A DNA stretch of 64,000 bases from Anseranas semipalmata (taxonomy: Eukaryota; Chordata; Aves; Anseriformes; Anseranatidae). The first letter of the stretch is position 1. Each line of letters begins with the position of its first letter. The notes under the pieces were generated by a model. The model saw only the letters and a program-made list of their open reading frames with translations, did not search any database and was not told where the DNA came from. Both the position numbers and the translations under genes were made by a program. Location of the stretch: contig VXAA01004090.1 in assembly GCA_013399115.1 (NCBI GenBank), forward strand, positions 295,812 through 359,811, read 5' to 3'. Below are positions 20,301 through 32,410 of this stretch, piece by piece.

Positions 20301-22620
20301 GGATGTTGGGGGAGTCTGGGGCTTGTTTGCACCCAGAGCCTGAAGGGTTTTTCTCATCTTGGCAAAGGCCTTCTCACACGGGATCTCTCCACTGGAACCT
20401 GAAACAGCGGTAGGTAGCTGGAAAGGCACTGAGCTTGCTGTGGCTCTCTAGTGCAAGGCACAGTCAGATCAATTGAAGAGCTCTCTTTTGAAGTGTGTCA
20501 GAGAACTGTATTTTGGAAAGGGCCTGTGACTCCTCGCTTTGAGAGCAGCAATGTGGGGCTCAGCTGAGAAGTCCAACGTGAGATCAGTACTGCAGCTGCC
20601 AAGGCCATCGTTTGCACGTTGTCTTCTCCAGACTGCACAACCTGGGGAGGAAGCTGGAGGGCGCCGACAGTCAGACTGCAGAGGCTTTCTGCTCTTCAAA
20701 GCTATTTTCAGCACAGAACACTTCCATTCGTGAAGGTGATGCATTGAAAGCCAGATCATTTCCCCCCTCAAAGGGCAAGGATGCATATCTATCTGGATGA
20801 CTTTTCCCTGGTGCAGTGCAGTCCAGCAGCCGTTGCTAAAAGCCTCCAGAAGCAGAAACAAATGTAAGGATCAATTGCAGTCTAAAACTCCTGCATCTAA
20901 GTTATTGCTTCAGCCACCAAGTTAGAAGAGAGAGATGAAAGTTTTCTTTGTGACAAATTGGGTGCTAGCACTCCCCTCCAGCAACAGAGAGATAACAAGT
21001 CCTAATAAAACCACTTCTCAGCTTCACAGGTACAGCTTTCCGCTGCTTCCCCTACAAAATACCTTCTTTAGTTGATATCCTGCCCTATATTTGGGAGTTT
21101 TGGGGGTTGATGGTCTCTAAGCAGAGCCCCACTTGCATGTTTTGTTGTATGGTAACACCGAACTGTTCAGAACCCCATGTTTTCTCGTGTAATAGGAAGC
21201 TGTTATTTGTTGCTCCTCCTGGCTGGCTCCAAACAACCAAAGTCTTCAGTATTTGGAACATAAATGCATGCAGAACCAGGAGAAGCTGCCGGAGCCACAG
21301 TCTACGCTGCTTCCTGCTCTCTGAAAACCTGACTGAGGAGAGGTGCTATTGCTTCCAAATACAGCTTTGGTTAGAGCAGGGGAAGCTGCTCCAGTGCAAG
21401 GAGTGCCCTGCATGTTTCTTCCTGCTGGGGCGAGGGGTGGTCTGGCTCGGGGTGGGCAGGCGTTTGGCTGTACCAGCCTGCGGGCTCCCCCCTTGTCCTA
21501 TCCCAGAGGCTGAGGGGGTCTCATTGTGGCTGACTCCCCAGCAGCATCAGTCACCTGCTTTTGTTCTGTCCAAGCTCCCATGTTTGTGCTGAAAGGGATC
21601 TGTCGGTCTGGGGGGAGGATTTTTGGCAGTTCCTGGGGTTTCTGTAAGCACCGTGTGTTCCCGCTGTGTTCAACAGCCTGTAGGGGAAGCAGCATGTGGT
21701 GCTCTGCTCGGGGCAGCCAGGAGGCCCTGCAGAAAATGGTGTGGGAAGTCTGGTTGAGGTAGGTCACCAGTGATATGAGTGGATTAGGTCTCATCCTACT
21801 GTTTCGAGGATACTTTTTTCCTCCCGTTTCTGGAAGGATGCCGAGTGGGAGCAGGTAGAGTGCTGTGCTTGAGCGAATCTCTGCAAAGGTAAGGACTATA
21901 AAAGAAGGAGAGCTACTGGGAAACTGGGACTCGGGGCAAAATAACTCCCGAAGCTTCGCTGTTAGTACCCAATCCTCAACACCAAGTCCTGAAAAAGCAA
22001 AGCCAGGAATTTGTGAGGTAAGCACAAAATGCTGGCAGCAGGAAGCTCCTTCAGGTTGTTCTAGATACAGCTTTGCTGTCAAGGCTAGTTTTCCCTAACA
22101 GATTGTGGGGGTTATAAAATCCTTTGGCAGGGCTTCATAGGTAATGCTCAGAGACCCAAGGGCATTTCTCGATTGAAATATGAAGGGATGTTCAACAACA
22201 TTAAAATGAAGCTTCTTCAAAACCCAGGCAAGGCAATAAAGCCTTTGTGCAGTGTATACAATGCTTTTGGACTCATCAAAGCCTACTCCAGAAGCAAGAA
22301 GGGTACTGGCAGGAATTGGCCACTTCCATAGCTACCGCAAACATCCCATCTCATAATTAACTGAGGCAAAACTTGAGGAAAAAAAATCGCACGTAACAAT
22401 TTGCAGCTTAAGGCTGATCCCTGCTGGAGATGAGGGTGAGAGCTAATGCCAGAGGCAGGTTGTCTTGTGTCTAGGGGCTGGACTCCCTCTCAAGCATCGG
22501 GGCGGATGGAAGCTGGGGGTGCTGGGGTGCAGGCCAGCACCGCTGCTGGGAGGAGGGCGAGCGGTGTCGGGGCGAGCGTGTGCGTGGCTGGGCTGCTGCC
22601 TCCACGTGCTGCCCGCCTGC
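17371..22620. other. Intergenic sequence downstream of MRPL46
   Basis: I see no gene. All open frames are short and lack conserved protein character. The composition is mixed without clear AT-rich blocks, apart from a short T/A-rich stretch near 19,715-19,760 of ATTTATT repeats. Confidence 0.6.
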
Positions 22621-22639
22621 TTTCTGCTCGCTCTCATCT

Positions 22640-23080
22640 ATCAAAGTAATTATGCACATTACATTTCTCCTTTCAGCTTTTACCCTCCCAAATGTTATTC
22701 CTCAGCATTAAACCTGTGGGGGAAGTGAATTATTAGGGAAAGTAACCAGATATAATCCACGTTTAATGGGCACACAGAAAAAGCACGCTGGGCTGGGAGG
22801 GGGGCTCAGCCAGTGTCCTGCTTCGGCAAGCAAACAGGAATTTATCTTGATGTGTGTATATATCTAGCTTCGTGATCTCTGAGCTCTTAATAATTGGTTT
22901 GGTGACCTGCCGGCAGTGTTCTCTCTCTGTAGAGCTTTCCCCAGTCCCTGGTTAATATAACGGGTCACAAATCCCATTTGCTTTTGAATTCTGAGTAATC
23001 CTTTCGTTAATGTTGCCTAGTGCTTTTTGGGAAGCATTGGAGGAAATCGGAGCCCTCTGCTAATCAGTAAATCTGCTTCT
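22640..23080. promoter_or_regulatory. Candidate conserved non-coding block 1
   Basis: Two AT-rich clusters (22640-22760 and 22830-23075) stand out in GC-rich sequence. They hold AATTAT, TTATTAGG, CTTAATAATTGG and TAATCAG cores of the homeodomain type. No coding frame is plausible. Conservation is inferred from composition only. Confidence 0.35.
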
Positions 23081-24950
23081 GTGTGTTTGTGAGCTGCTGC
23101 CCTGCCCTGGCTGACTTTTCCAAATGACCGGTGCAGCCTGCTTGTGTCAGACACCAATGTGTGCCTCTGCAAAGCAGCAATTGCCTTTGAGCCATGGTAT
23201 TAGCAGTGGCACGGGCTGCGAATGTTGGATGAGCTTCAGGAGAGCGGCAAGGCACGATGGGGAGACCGTTGGTCTCATGTTCCTGCTGTGATGGTTGCCC
23301 ATGGATTGAACTGGGTGGGAAACTTTAATGGTGTCTTCAACAGCCAAAACATCCGAGTCACAGTGTCTCTCGATTTTTTTTTTTGATTTTTTTTGATTTT
23401 TTTTTTTTTTTTCCCGATTTTCTGTAGCTTGTCAATCCCTGCACAGCTGACAAGCCTCACCCCTCACCCCTTTCCCTTGCACTTCTATTTCTCTCCCTAT
23501 TTTTAGCCTGTCTGTGACATTCTTCACGCAGTGCATGTGTGCACCGTTTTGCTTGGAGCTGCTGACAACAACATTCCGACCTTGAAGATAACAGCACGTT
23601 GCAAAGCAGGATGTATTGCGTTTAGTTAATTTGCTGTAGCTGGGCATCATGTTTGCAAGCTGCCCCGGGCTTGTGCTCAAGCGCTGGGTGCCCTTGGGCA
23701 GGTACGTAGTGTCACCTCCCCTTGCTCTGGGCTGTTTTCCCTTTTTCCCTGACAGATCCCAGCAGGATCTGGGTTGTTTGGTTCCCAAACTTTCACCCTG
23801 GTGCAGAGTGAGGAGCACAGTGGGGAACTCCCTGTGCTGGGGCTCGATGCACAAATGTCACTGGCTCCAATTTAAGAGCTAAATTCCGCCGAGGATGGAG
23901 TCGGGTGCTGCTTGGTGCCTGTGAAACAGTTCGGTGCTGGGCACTAGATGGCAGGCAACGACTGGGAAATCCCATCCATGGAGCTTTCCTTCCCTTCCCC
24001 CTTAAAATCACCTCCTGCTCCAGAGTGGGAGCCTGAAGACTGGAGTAGGGACCACCAGTTCTTAACCACTGTGCCCAGGCTTGGTGGCTTGTGTCTCAAA
24101 GGGTCCCAGGGACCAGTAGAGAGTCGTGTTTGCGCTAAGGTGACTTGACAAGTAACCAGAGGTTCAAAGGAGCCTGTAGGGCAGGGAGAAGGGGCAGGGA
24201 GCAGGCAGTCTGGGTTTGGTGATGGAGAATGCTTAGGGCTGCTGGGGTAGGGAGTGCGGGAGGGATGGGGGCACAGGAGGGATGCACCTGTATAGGGTAG
24301 AGAGAGAGGCAAAAACTGGTTGTAGGTGTTTGATGCAGGCAGGCAGAAGTCAACAACTCCCTAGCATGGATCTCCTGTGGCCTGGTTGTGCAGCGGTTGC
24401 TGTAGAGAGGGCGATGGACGTGTTTGCAGCAGTGCCCAGCTTCCAGCCTCGTGCTGTCCCCCACCTTGCTTGAGAGAGTGCAGTCGCTGGACTCTGGCTT
24501 TGGGGCTCAGTCACCAGTGAGAGCCTGATCCCCTCCCCAGGGTGGCCCCCTCCATTCCCCTGGGCTGGGCTTTTGGGGCGTTATCCCCAAAGGTGGGGAT
24601 AAAAGCAGAGTTCTCTAGAAGAGAGGATGCAGCAGCCCCCCTACCCAAAGTGTGGCAGCATGGACTCCCATGTAATAGGACGCAGCAGGATTGGCAAATT
24701 CCCTCTTTCGTCCTCCCTTATCTCCTCTGGGTCTGAGCTGGAGGTGTCCCTGGGCCCTGCTAAGTGCTGCCCTCACCCCTACAAAGCTAAGGGCGAGACA
24801 GCCCCTGTGGTGCTGGGCGCCTGCTTGTCCCCTGCCAGGCACAGCGCTGCAGCCCCCGTGCCGTGCACTGGGTGTTGTAGGTCCCCTGTAAGTACCTTCC
24901 GACAAAAAGGGGATTATCTATAGCTTGTTAGAGTCCTTGCGGGGAGGGAG
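23080..24950. other. GC-rich intergenic sequence
   Basis: Apart from the thymine tracts, this part holds only short open frames in all registers and purine-rich stretches near 24,170-24,310. No gene or RNA was recognised. Confidence 0.6.
23371..23418 (+). repeat. GATTT(T)n thymine tracts
   Basis: Three thymine runs, each introduced by GA, follow one another (CGATTTT..., GATTTT..., GATTTT...). The minus strand is an A-rich tract. It is simple sequence; a retroposed tail is possible but no body is recognisable beside it. Confidence 0.8.
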
Positions 24951-24954
24951 AATA

Positions 24955-25075
24955 AGGCTCTTTGCTCTGAAATGTTCTCTTTCCTGGGATTACAAGATAA
25001 TGCATATGAAACGACGTTAGCTCAGCCAGGTTTATGGATTATTTGAAAATCAAATTCTTTTAATCTCATCCACCA
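24955..25075. promoter_or_regulatory. Candidate conserved non-coding block 2
   Basis: A compact AT-rich block contains ATAATGCATATGAAA (an octamer-like ATGCATAT) and TGGATTATTTGAAAATC. CpG-rich, ordinary sequence resumes at once on the right. Confidence 0.3.
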
Positions 25076-25676
25076 TCTGGCAGCGGCGTAGCAGCCGGCA
25101 GCCAGCTCGCTGCCACTTCCACCCTGACTGTGTCAGAGCAAGGGGACACCAGAGTCCCTGGCCACCACTGTGCATCCTGGCACCGGCGCCCGGGCGAGCC
25201 TTATCCTGATTTCTCTCCGGCAGCGTGGAGGTAACAAGTCCCAGGAGCCACGTCTGAGGAACTGCGTGCTGTTCCTGGTGTGCACTGGGGACGTGTGAGC
25301 GTGCGAGGGCTGGATGCTGGCGTTCCTGCGTGCCGCGGGTATGGTTATCATGTCCCTGGGGAGGGGTGAGGCCACCCCTGCCTTCACCCAGCAGAGAGCC
25401 AGCCCCGCTGCCGCTTTTCAGATGCAAAGCCAGCCACACTGCAGAGCTGCTCAGCTCTCTGTTTTTGTCGTGAGTTGCTTTGCCCTCTTTGCTGAGCCTC
25501 AGTAGGACCATCCATCTTCTCCTGTCTCCTCCAGAACACTTCTGCACCTACTACCAAGGAGCGTTATAATCTCAATACCCATTTAACATGAATAAAAAGC
25601 CTTCTGGGACAATAGGTCACGGTTATACAATTTAGCTCAAGTAGAGAAAAGGCCTTTATAGCTATGAATATATGAA

Positions 25677-25740
25677 TACTTAAAATATATATATATAACA
25701 TTGGTTAACATCAGGACATATAAGCATAATATATATATAG
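25677..25740. repeat. Paired (TA)n tracts
   Basis: Two short TA-alternating runs, near 25685-25697 and 25729-25739, are separated by about 30 non-repetitive bases. They may form alternative cruciform or slipped structures. Simple sequence with no gene. Confidence 0.7.
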
Positions 25741-26074
25741 CGCTGGGCTAACAGTTTGTTCCTTGGCTCCCTCTTCAGAAGGCTGTAGCTGTTCTGCCTG
25801 TCAGCTCCATCCCAGCAGCTCTTCGTGGCTGGAGTCACAATCCTGCACCGCTGCCTGCTCGCTCTCGGTACAGAGCTCCCTTGTGGGCAGAGGGGAGCTG
25901 AGGCTGTGGTGCCGCGGTCGCTCCTCGGTGGGGATCGGGCTGCGAGAGGTGAGGATGCGACCCCTCCGCCCGCAGGTAAGGAATGGCACGTAGAGCCAGC
26001 AGTTCGCACGCAGCAATTTGCTACCGTGGTTTGTGTGCCCTGAGGACAGTCACATTCAATATAAAGGGAAAAGC

Positions 26075-26340
26075 AAACAATGAGAAGAAAAAAAAATTGT
26101 AGTTTTAAAGAAAGGAAAGTGTCATTTCTGTAGGTAACTACTAATTACACAATCACAGCATTGTCTGTATCATTAGGATTACTTGGTTTTTCAGTACATT
26201 GTGGTTTTAATTAAACAAATCCTTAGATTGTCTTTTACCCTCCTTTGTAACAGAAATTCATTTTTTTTATTAGCGCCAAAGAATAAATTAATTGTGTAAT
26301 TAGTGACTATTACTTTGTCACTCCTGGAAGGGTTATTTCC
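26075..26340. promoter_or_regulatory. Candidate conserved non-coding block 3 (homeodomain-site cluster)
   Basis: This is one of the most AT-rich blocks. TAATTA occurs at 26142-26147 and 26297-26302, the palindrome TTTAATTAAA at 26206-26215, and ATTAATTG near 26288. CATTGT and ACAAT SOX-type cores are interspersed. The sharp edges and dense cores resemble developmental enhancers. Confidence 0.45.
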
Positions 26341-26809
26341 AGCTTGTATGTATGTGGTGGCTGGGAAATGGTTATGAAGAGTTGTTTGGTACCAAGACTC
26401 CCTGGAAATAGCTGTCTGTGGCTGGGGATGCTGGTGGAGGTGGGGACTTGGCAGCGCTGCGGCACAGCCAGCAAGAAGAGAGTGGAAAAACTCTGCTGGG
26501 GCTGGCTGCAGGAGGCCATCAAACCCCGATGGCATCCCCTTGCTTACTTGCACGCCTGTGAGTAATCATGTTTCATTTTGATGCAGAAATGCCCTCCAGA
26601 AGGCATCCTCAGGCTCTCCAGAGAGGAAGCGGTGGTGAAGCTGTGGCTGCTTCCATGTATTCCTGCTGGTGCAGGTGAGGGAGAAACCACAGGGTGGGAT
26701 TTTCAGTGTGCGCCATCCCATTCGTCACTATACTGGGCCAGGGGTTGGCATGTCTCCCCTGTCCCCCACCATGTGTAGGGTACACAGCAGATTCCAGGCA
26801 GGAAAAAAA

Positions 26810-27015
26810 AGAATTTAGCATGCAACGAGTGATAGGGTCTTAATAGATCTGCACTTATTATTTGGGGAAAAAAAGAATCAGGATTACAGGCTTATGAGGG
26901 ATTAGCAAGCATGAATGCCTATTTCTGCATATACTGTTCCTTTGTAAATCCATTGTGCCACTACACTGATATCGAGTTACACCATTACTAGCATGATATC
27001 AGTGTATCACTCTTG
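26810..27015. promoter_or_regulatory. Candidate conserved non-coding block 4 with hairpin
   Basis: AT-rich sequence with CTTATTATTTGGGG, CTGCATATACTG and GGATTAGC leads into a perfect 12-base inverted repeat (26962-26973 and 26995-27006, 21-base loop). No coding frame. Confidence 0.4.
26962..27006. repeat. Perfect 12-bp inverted repeat
   Basis: TACACTGATATC at 26962-26973 is answered by GATATCAGTGTA at 26995-27006 with a 21-base loop. It could fold as a hairpin in DNA or RNA. No known small RNA was recognised in it. Confidence 0.9.
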
Positions 27016-27019
27016 ATTA

Positions 27020-30000
27020 GGAGATCCAGCAGTTGTGCTAAGGAAGACAGTCCTGCAGGGCTTTCCCAGCGACCTGCTGGTCCTGTCTTGTGTGCATGGT
27101 TCAGCTGTGAAACCACCTTGATTTTTCAGGCAGCACGAACTCCACCAGCAGGACAGACACCCTGTGTGCATTGGCCCCCCTCCTGGAGTGTTTTGATCAC
27201 CTGTTGAAGTGATCAAATTGAGGCTCGAAATGTTTCAGCTGCCCTCTCCTGGGAGGTTTAAAACAGCAGAAGGGAAATGGATGGGTGAGGATCCTCAGGT
27301 GTCTGTGCACTCAGCTGTAGTGGTGAAGAGAGATCTTGGGCTGCTCAGAGGAGCTCAGATCACTCATGGATATACACACAGGGTCTTTCAGCTGTGGCTG
27401 AAACTGTGTGTTTCTGGTCTTAGCTAAAGTACGAAAAGATCCTCCTAAAGGTGGTGCCTGTTGGCTTCAAATACTGCATGCCCTCAAGGATGTTTCAGCT
27501 CGTGGAGCCCCGGAGGTGTTTGAGCCACCTGGAAATGATTAAGAAATTAGTGCAGACTTGGTAGCTTTAAGAGCCTGCAATTCCTGACCCCATGTGGCTG
27601 GCTGCACACTCAGCATGGATAACCCCAGCAAACCGAAGCCTTTGGCGATGGGTTTCCCTAGAGATGGTTTTTGTAAGTAGGGATGTGCTGAGCAGGAAAC
27701 TGGGAGGGAGGAGCAGGGAACTGAGTGTTTGTGTGATGTCAGGGACTCCATGTGCAAATGAAAGTTTTTTGGTTTTTGCTAAATATTTTCCCTTTTATTT
27801 AAACCCTTTTTTTTTTTTTTTGCATCCTACCTCTGCACCGGGATGGAGAGCATCCCTGTGCGGCAGGCAGAGCGGCAGCCGTCCTGCTGCCGGGTGCACC
27901 TGGTGCAGCCACATCCATTCTGCCTCATCTTCCCACTGCCTGCTCCCTTCCCTTCGCTGATCTCGTGCAACACCACCACCATTGCTGACACCGGGCATTC
28001 AGATTTGAATGTTTTGGGACCCTATTCACCCTATTTATCATGTTGGGCTCCTGGCACTTTTCTTGCTTACTTCACTTTTGAGTGCAAGTTTCCAACATCA
28101 CTTAGAGTACCTGGAAAATGGGATCCTACTTTTTCCCCCTTGGTGTGTATATCTGTGGGTTAGGTTTTTGTTGTTGTTTTTCTTCTCCATGCTTAAAATT
28201 TCTTTTGGCTGTAATTTCTTTCTGTGATGTAAGTGCTCTGACAAATTTGACCCTATGTTGCAAAGCAGTCCTGCATGAATGAACCAGGTAGGTCAAGCAA
28301 TCTTCCTCTCTTGTTCCTTCCCCCGAAGTAAAAAAAAATGACCCTCCAACAACAAACCTGGTGCGCAGAACCCAGTGCGTGCTAGAGACCCTACAATAAC
28401 AAACACATGTGCACAGCCCAGTGCTAATGAGCACTGACATGGTTCAAATGTAGAGATGTTCCCGCTGATGTGTCCTTTCTAAGGGCATCAGCATCAGCAG
28501 TCCCTTTAACTGTGAAGCAAGGAGGATGACTCACGAACCGTACAGACGCAAGCAGTGTCAGTACCTCAATGGTCCATCAGGTTTCTAACCTGCGTCAGCA
28601 AAATCAGGGGTGAAGAAGGAGATGGAGAGTGACAACACAACCTGAATTTGAGGGGAAGAGGGCATGTGCTACGGAAAATAAGTCTCCCACTGAGGCTGTG
28701 TCCCCAGTCCTTACCAGACCCATCCCACGGGGAGAGCCAGCTCTGCAGACCTTCAGGCACAGACTGTTCCTGTCATTTACAGACATTAAAAGTGTTGAAT
28801 TTTGACATGTTCTCCAATGGGCTCCAAATTCTTCCTCTGCCAAGAGCCTAAGAGCATCTTCCCTGCCTCTTTGCAGAGGTTTTGGGGGGTTGGTTCTTTG
28901 GGCTTTGTGGGCCGGGACCTGTGTCCTCTGGAGCTGGGCTGGGGGAGCTGCCTGGGCTGGTAGCCCACAGGAGAAGAAACCATCCCAGCCCCGAAGGCTG
29001 GCGGTGCTGGTGGGGGCTCAGCACTATTGACACACGGAGCTGGGCCCTCAGCTGAAGCAGCAGCACGAGCTGGGAAAGGAGCTTGTCGGGGGCTGAGGAG
29101 TGATGGGAGTCACCTGAAGGCTCCAGCAGAGAGGCTGAAGATGCACGTGGAGGGAGCTGGTCAGGGTGATGTGGGAGATGCTGGTTGTCCACCCAGTGCC
29201 CCCTCCTGCCAGGCTCCTCTATCAGCAGGGGAATGGCTGGTTGGGGCCAGGCCTCGAGTGGCCGGGGTCACCTGCTGTGACCCTTGGGTCTCTCTACAAT
29301 TCCCTCTTCTGAGTCCTGTTCAGCCTTCTGGCCTCCAGTGCCACCCCTTTGCCCCTGCAGTCCCTCCTCAGACCTTTTAGGATGGTCCTGCCCTGGCTAG
29401 TGGGGCAAAATTCCCTCTGGGAAGAGAACAGGTACCTAGAGAAGTCCAGTTTGCCATGAATTTTGGTCTGCTGGTGCAAGAAACCCTCCTTAGATCAAAG
29501 ACAGAAGCAGACCAGAAGTGCTTAACAGTCCTGAAGTTGAGAAAGATGAGAAGGCTGGTAAGAGCAAGCTTCAGATGCTGTGAACCCAGCTGCAATGATT
29601 AATGGCTCTTTTTATCTGAAGATGCTTAGAAACAGACATTTTCTGGAGAGAAGAGAGTGAGATCTTTGGAATAAACTAGGAAGAATGTGTTTTTTTTTTT
29701 TTTTCTTTACAGGTGTTTCAGCCAGTGCAAGCAGTTACACATTCCTGTGTGTCTCTCCCTGCTTGAAATCCTTAACAGAAGTAAAACTGGTGAGAGGCGA
29801 ATAGCTTAGTTTGGATCGAGACAACCAAACTGGAGCATCACCTGTGATTCAGGCATGGCCTTCGCCGAGTGCTGAATGGGGACGATGAACCGCCCCTGTT
29901 CCCCCGGCAGGGAGCTGCCCCACGTGTGCTCCCTGATCTTCCCGCATCTGCTGGGACGAGAAGTGTTAAGATATTGAGCCCAGCTCTACCAGCAGCCTGC

Positions 30001-30595
30001 TGAGGGACCTCTGCTGAGCCTGGCAGCAGCTGCCAGTCCATCCCACCCTCTCCAGCGCTCCCAGGAGTCATCAGCAGCCTCGGTACCCACCTACATACCT
30101 GTATCCTTCAAGCCTCCTCCATCACTGCCCAAAACGGTGGGGAGCAGCCTGGAAATCTGGTGGGGCACGCTTCCCCCAGATGCTTTGAGAGCAACAGTGC
30201 TACACCAAAAGCAAACCTGATATCATGAGAGCTCTCCCAGCAGGCAGGTGAGTATTGAACTGGAGCTGGGCTGTGATGATTAAAAAAAATAAAAAAAATT
30301 AAGGCTGGCTTGTGATGCCCCGGCTAGATCTGAGAAAGGGTTTCACTGTTCCTAGAGCAGAAATACAAGAGAGTGCTCTGCATCTGTGAACTATGCAGAA
30401 AGGTCAAAAATGGCTCCTCTCCCTCCAGGGTCCCTGCAGCTTCTCTAGCAGAATTAAAAGACACATGCAGAGCTTTAGCAACAGGGTGACGAGGAGAGGA
30501 GAGGCGAGGAGAGGAACAGAAGAGAAGAGCCTTCTGTCTCATCCCACCTGCTCTGTGATGGTGACTTGCCCCAAAGAGTCTCAGGAAAATCCTGT
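27020..30595. other. Intergenic sequence
   Basis: No gene was recognised. It contains several homopolymer T or A runs (27809-27823, 29690-29705, 30282-30300) and a purine-only stretch at 30490-30530. The open frames are short and of low-complexity composition. Confidence 0.55.
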
Positions 30596-30599
30596 GTAA

Positions 30600-30910
30600 A
30601 TGGAACATAAATGTTTTATGAATTCAGCCCTGGTGGAGTAAATTAAAGGGTCATTAATGGCCTCATTAAAGAGCTTTGCACTTTGTTCTGAATTATGAAA
30701 GCTATCATGCAATGTTAAACTAAATGGAGTTTTCGTCGAGATTTTAAAACTCTTTAACTAGTTCTCTCTCCCCCTCTGTCTCTCTCTATTCTTTTCTCCC
30801 CTTTATTTTTTTTTTCGATGAGAAATGTCTTTTGACGGAGCCGCCTGTAGTGCTACAAACTAGATTTCAATTACAAATCTTCTTATGCTCCACTAATTGC
30901 CCAGAATTTT
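30600..30910. promoter_or_regulatory. Candidate conserved non-coding block 5
   Basis: This long AT-rich block has TTTATGAATTC, AAATTAAAGGGTCATTAATGG, GAATTATGAAAG, CATGCAATGTTAAAC and CCACTAATTGCC. A pyrimidine tract at 30760-30815 divides it in two. It shares the 16-mer AATTAAAGGGTCATTA (30641-30656) with the block at 48.2 kb. Confidence 0.45.
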
Positions 30911-31549
30911 TCTCGAGAGCTGCCTGAGGTTAATGCTGATGAAGAAAGAGCCCTTTTGTCTTTGCTTGAACTGGGGCCTCCCTCCCTGCCTCTGCTGAGA
31001 CATCAAGCTGGGAATTACCTCCAATGACACCCAAACGGGACGCGGAGGGCGGTGGCAGGGGATGACAGATGAGTTTGCCGTGGCTTTTCCTTGGCTTGCC
31101 ATAGGCTGGGGAGAAGCCTTTGGCCTTCCCCTGGGGCTGCCAGCTGATGCCTGTGCCGGGGAAGCGCTGGAGTCCGTCTCCTGCATCCCGCTCCTCTCCA
31201 TCCCACAGAGCTCACCACTGACGCCCTCTCTGGTGGCGTGGTGGTGACTTCTAATAAAGACACATTTTACGTATTTTTAAATGTTGCTGTGGATGAAGGC
31301 TAGCGGACAGGCTGCTTTGGATGGCGCAGGAGACACTGAATGCCCTGGCTCGCTGTCCAGCCTGGCCACAGGGACTGGGCGAGGGGGGACCGGTTCCTGC
31401 CACAACACTGGGGCAGGGGAGCAGCGGATAGGGGCGGTCTGGCCAGGCTGGCGAAATCCACGTTCAGGAGTCCGCATCAGCGGCGGTCACGGTGGGCACG
31501 TGTTCCCGCGGCACAGCCGGCCCTCCTTCCCCAGGCTACTGCTAAGGCT

Positions 31550-31700
31550 CATTTCTTTGACTTACTGACTTACCCTCTACAACTTCTTCACACAGCTACA
31601 CAACAAATTAAACCCCTTATTAACTAATTAAGCTATTTATCCAACCAGGCAGGAAAGAGAGAAGAGGCTGTTGTTATTTCTATTTTTAAATACCTGCGAG
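31550..31700. promoter_or_regulatory. Candidate conserved non-coding block 6
   Basis: The cores ACAAATTAAACC, TTATTAACTAATTAAGC and ATTTATCC lie in about 90 bases, between CpG-rich neighbours. Homeodomain sites dominate. Confidence 0.35.
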
Positions 31701-32373
31701 AGGCACACGTGCCTGAGACACGCGTGGTGGACAGGTCCAGCTGAGAGGCCCCCACTGCAGCCCAGCCTTTATCAACAAAACCCACTGGGGCTAAAACGTG
31801 CTGGTTTTCTGTTTAGCTTTCACACCTAGGGGGCTATTTTTGTGTCCTGAAGGGCCTCGCTGCTGTGCAGGGCCCCAGCAGCGGGTTCGCTCTATTGAAG
31901 TTTGTGGGATGCTCTCGAGGAGCATCCTGGGTGGCTCTGGTGTCGGGCGCTGCATCGCCAAGAGGCTCTGTCTGCCTCGTGGCTGCTCTCCGGGGTGGGA
32001 ACCCTGCAGCTTCTGCTCTGCGTGGTGTGGAGAAGGACGGGGATTTTTTAAAAGCTTTGCTTGGAAATTGCTGCTGCTTTCTGGCGAGCTCCAACCTCCT
32101 TCCCTGCACCCGTGTGCGTGGCGGTGGGATGGGGGAACTGGGGCTAGGTGTTTTCTGCAGGGGAAACCACCAGTGTGAGGGCTCTTTGGGTCTGGGAAGG
32201 ACTTGGGAACCATGGGTGGTCCGCATCCAGCCCGATGAGGGGTCTTCAATGGGCCCCAAGGGGCTGGCTGCAGGCACGGGGCATGTCAACGTTGTGGCTG
32301 GCTCCAGCAGCTTGTGAGCACAAGTTTTCAAAGTTGGTGAAGTTTTCCGGAGTCTCGGTGAAATCAGAGCTGT

Positions 32374-32410
32374 GCGATGATGTGCCCTGCTCCAGGGGAT
32401 GTCCTCTCCT
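32374..32410 (+). repeat. Dispersed repeat, copy A
   Basis: The sequence from GCGATGATGTGCCCTGC through TCCAGGGGATGTCCTCTCCT is repeated at 33878-33911 with a 3-base deletion and two substitutions. The match is too long for chance in this window. The family is unknown to me. Confidence 0.6.
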
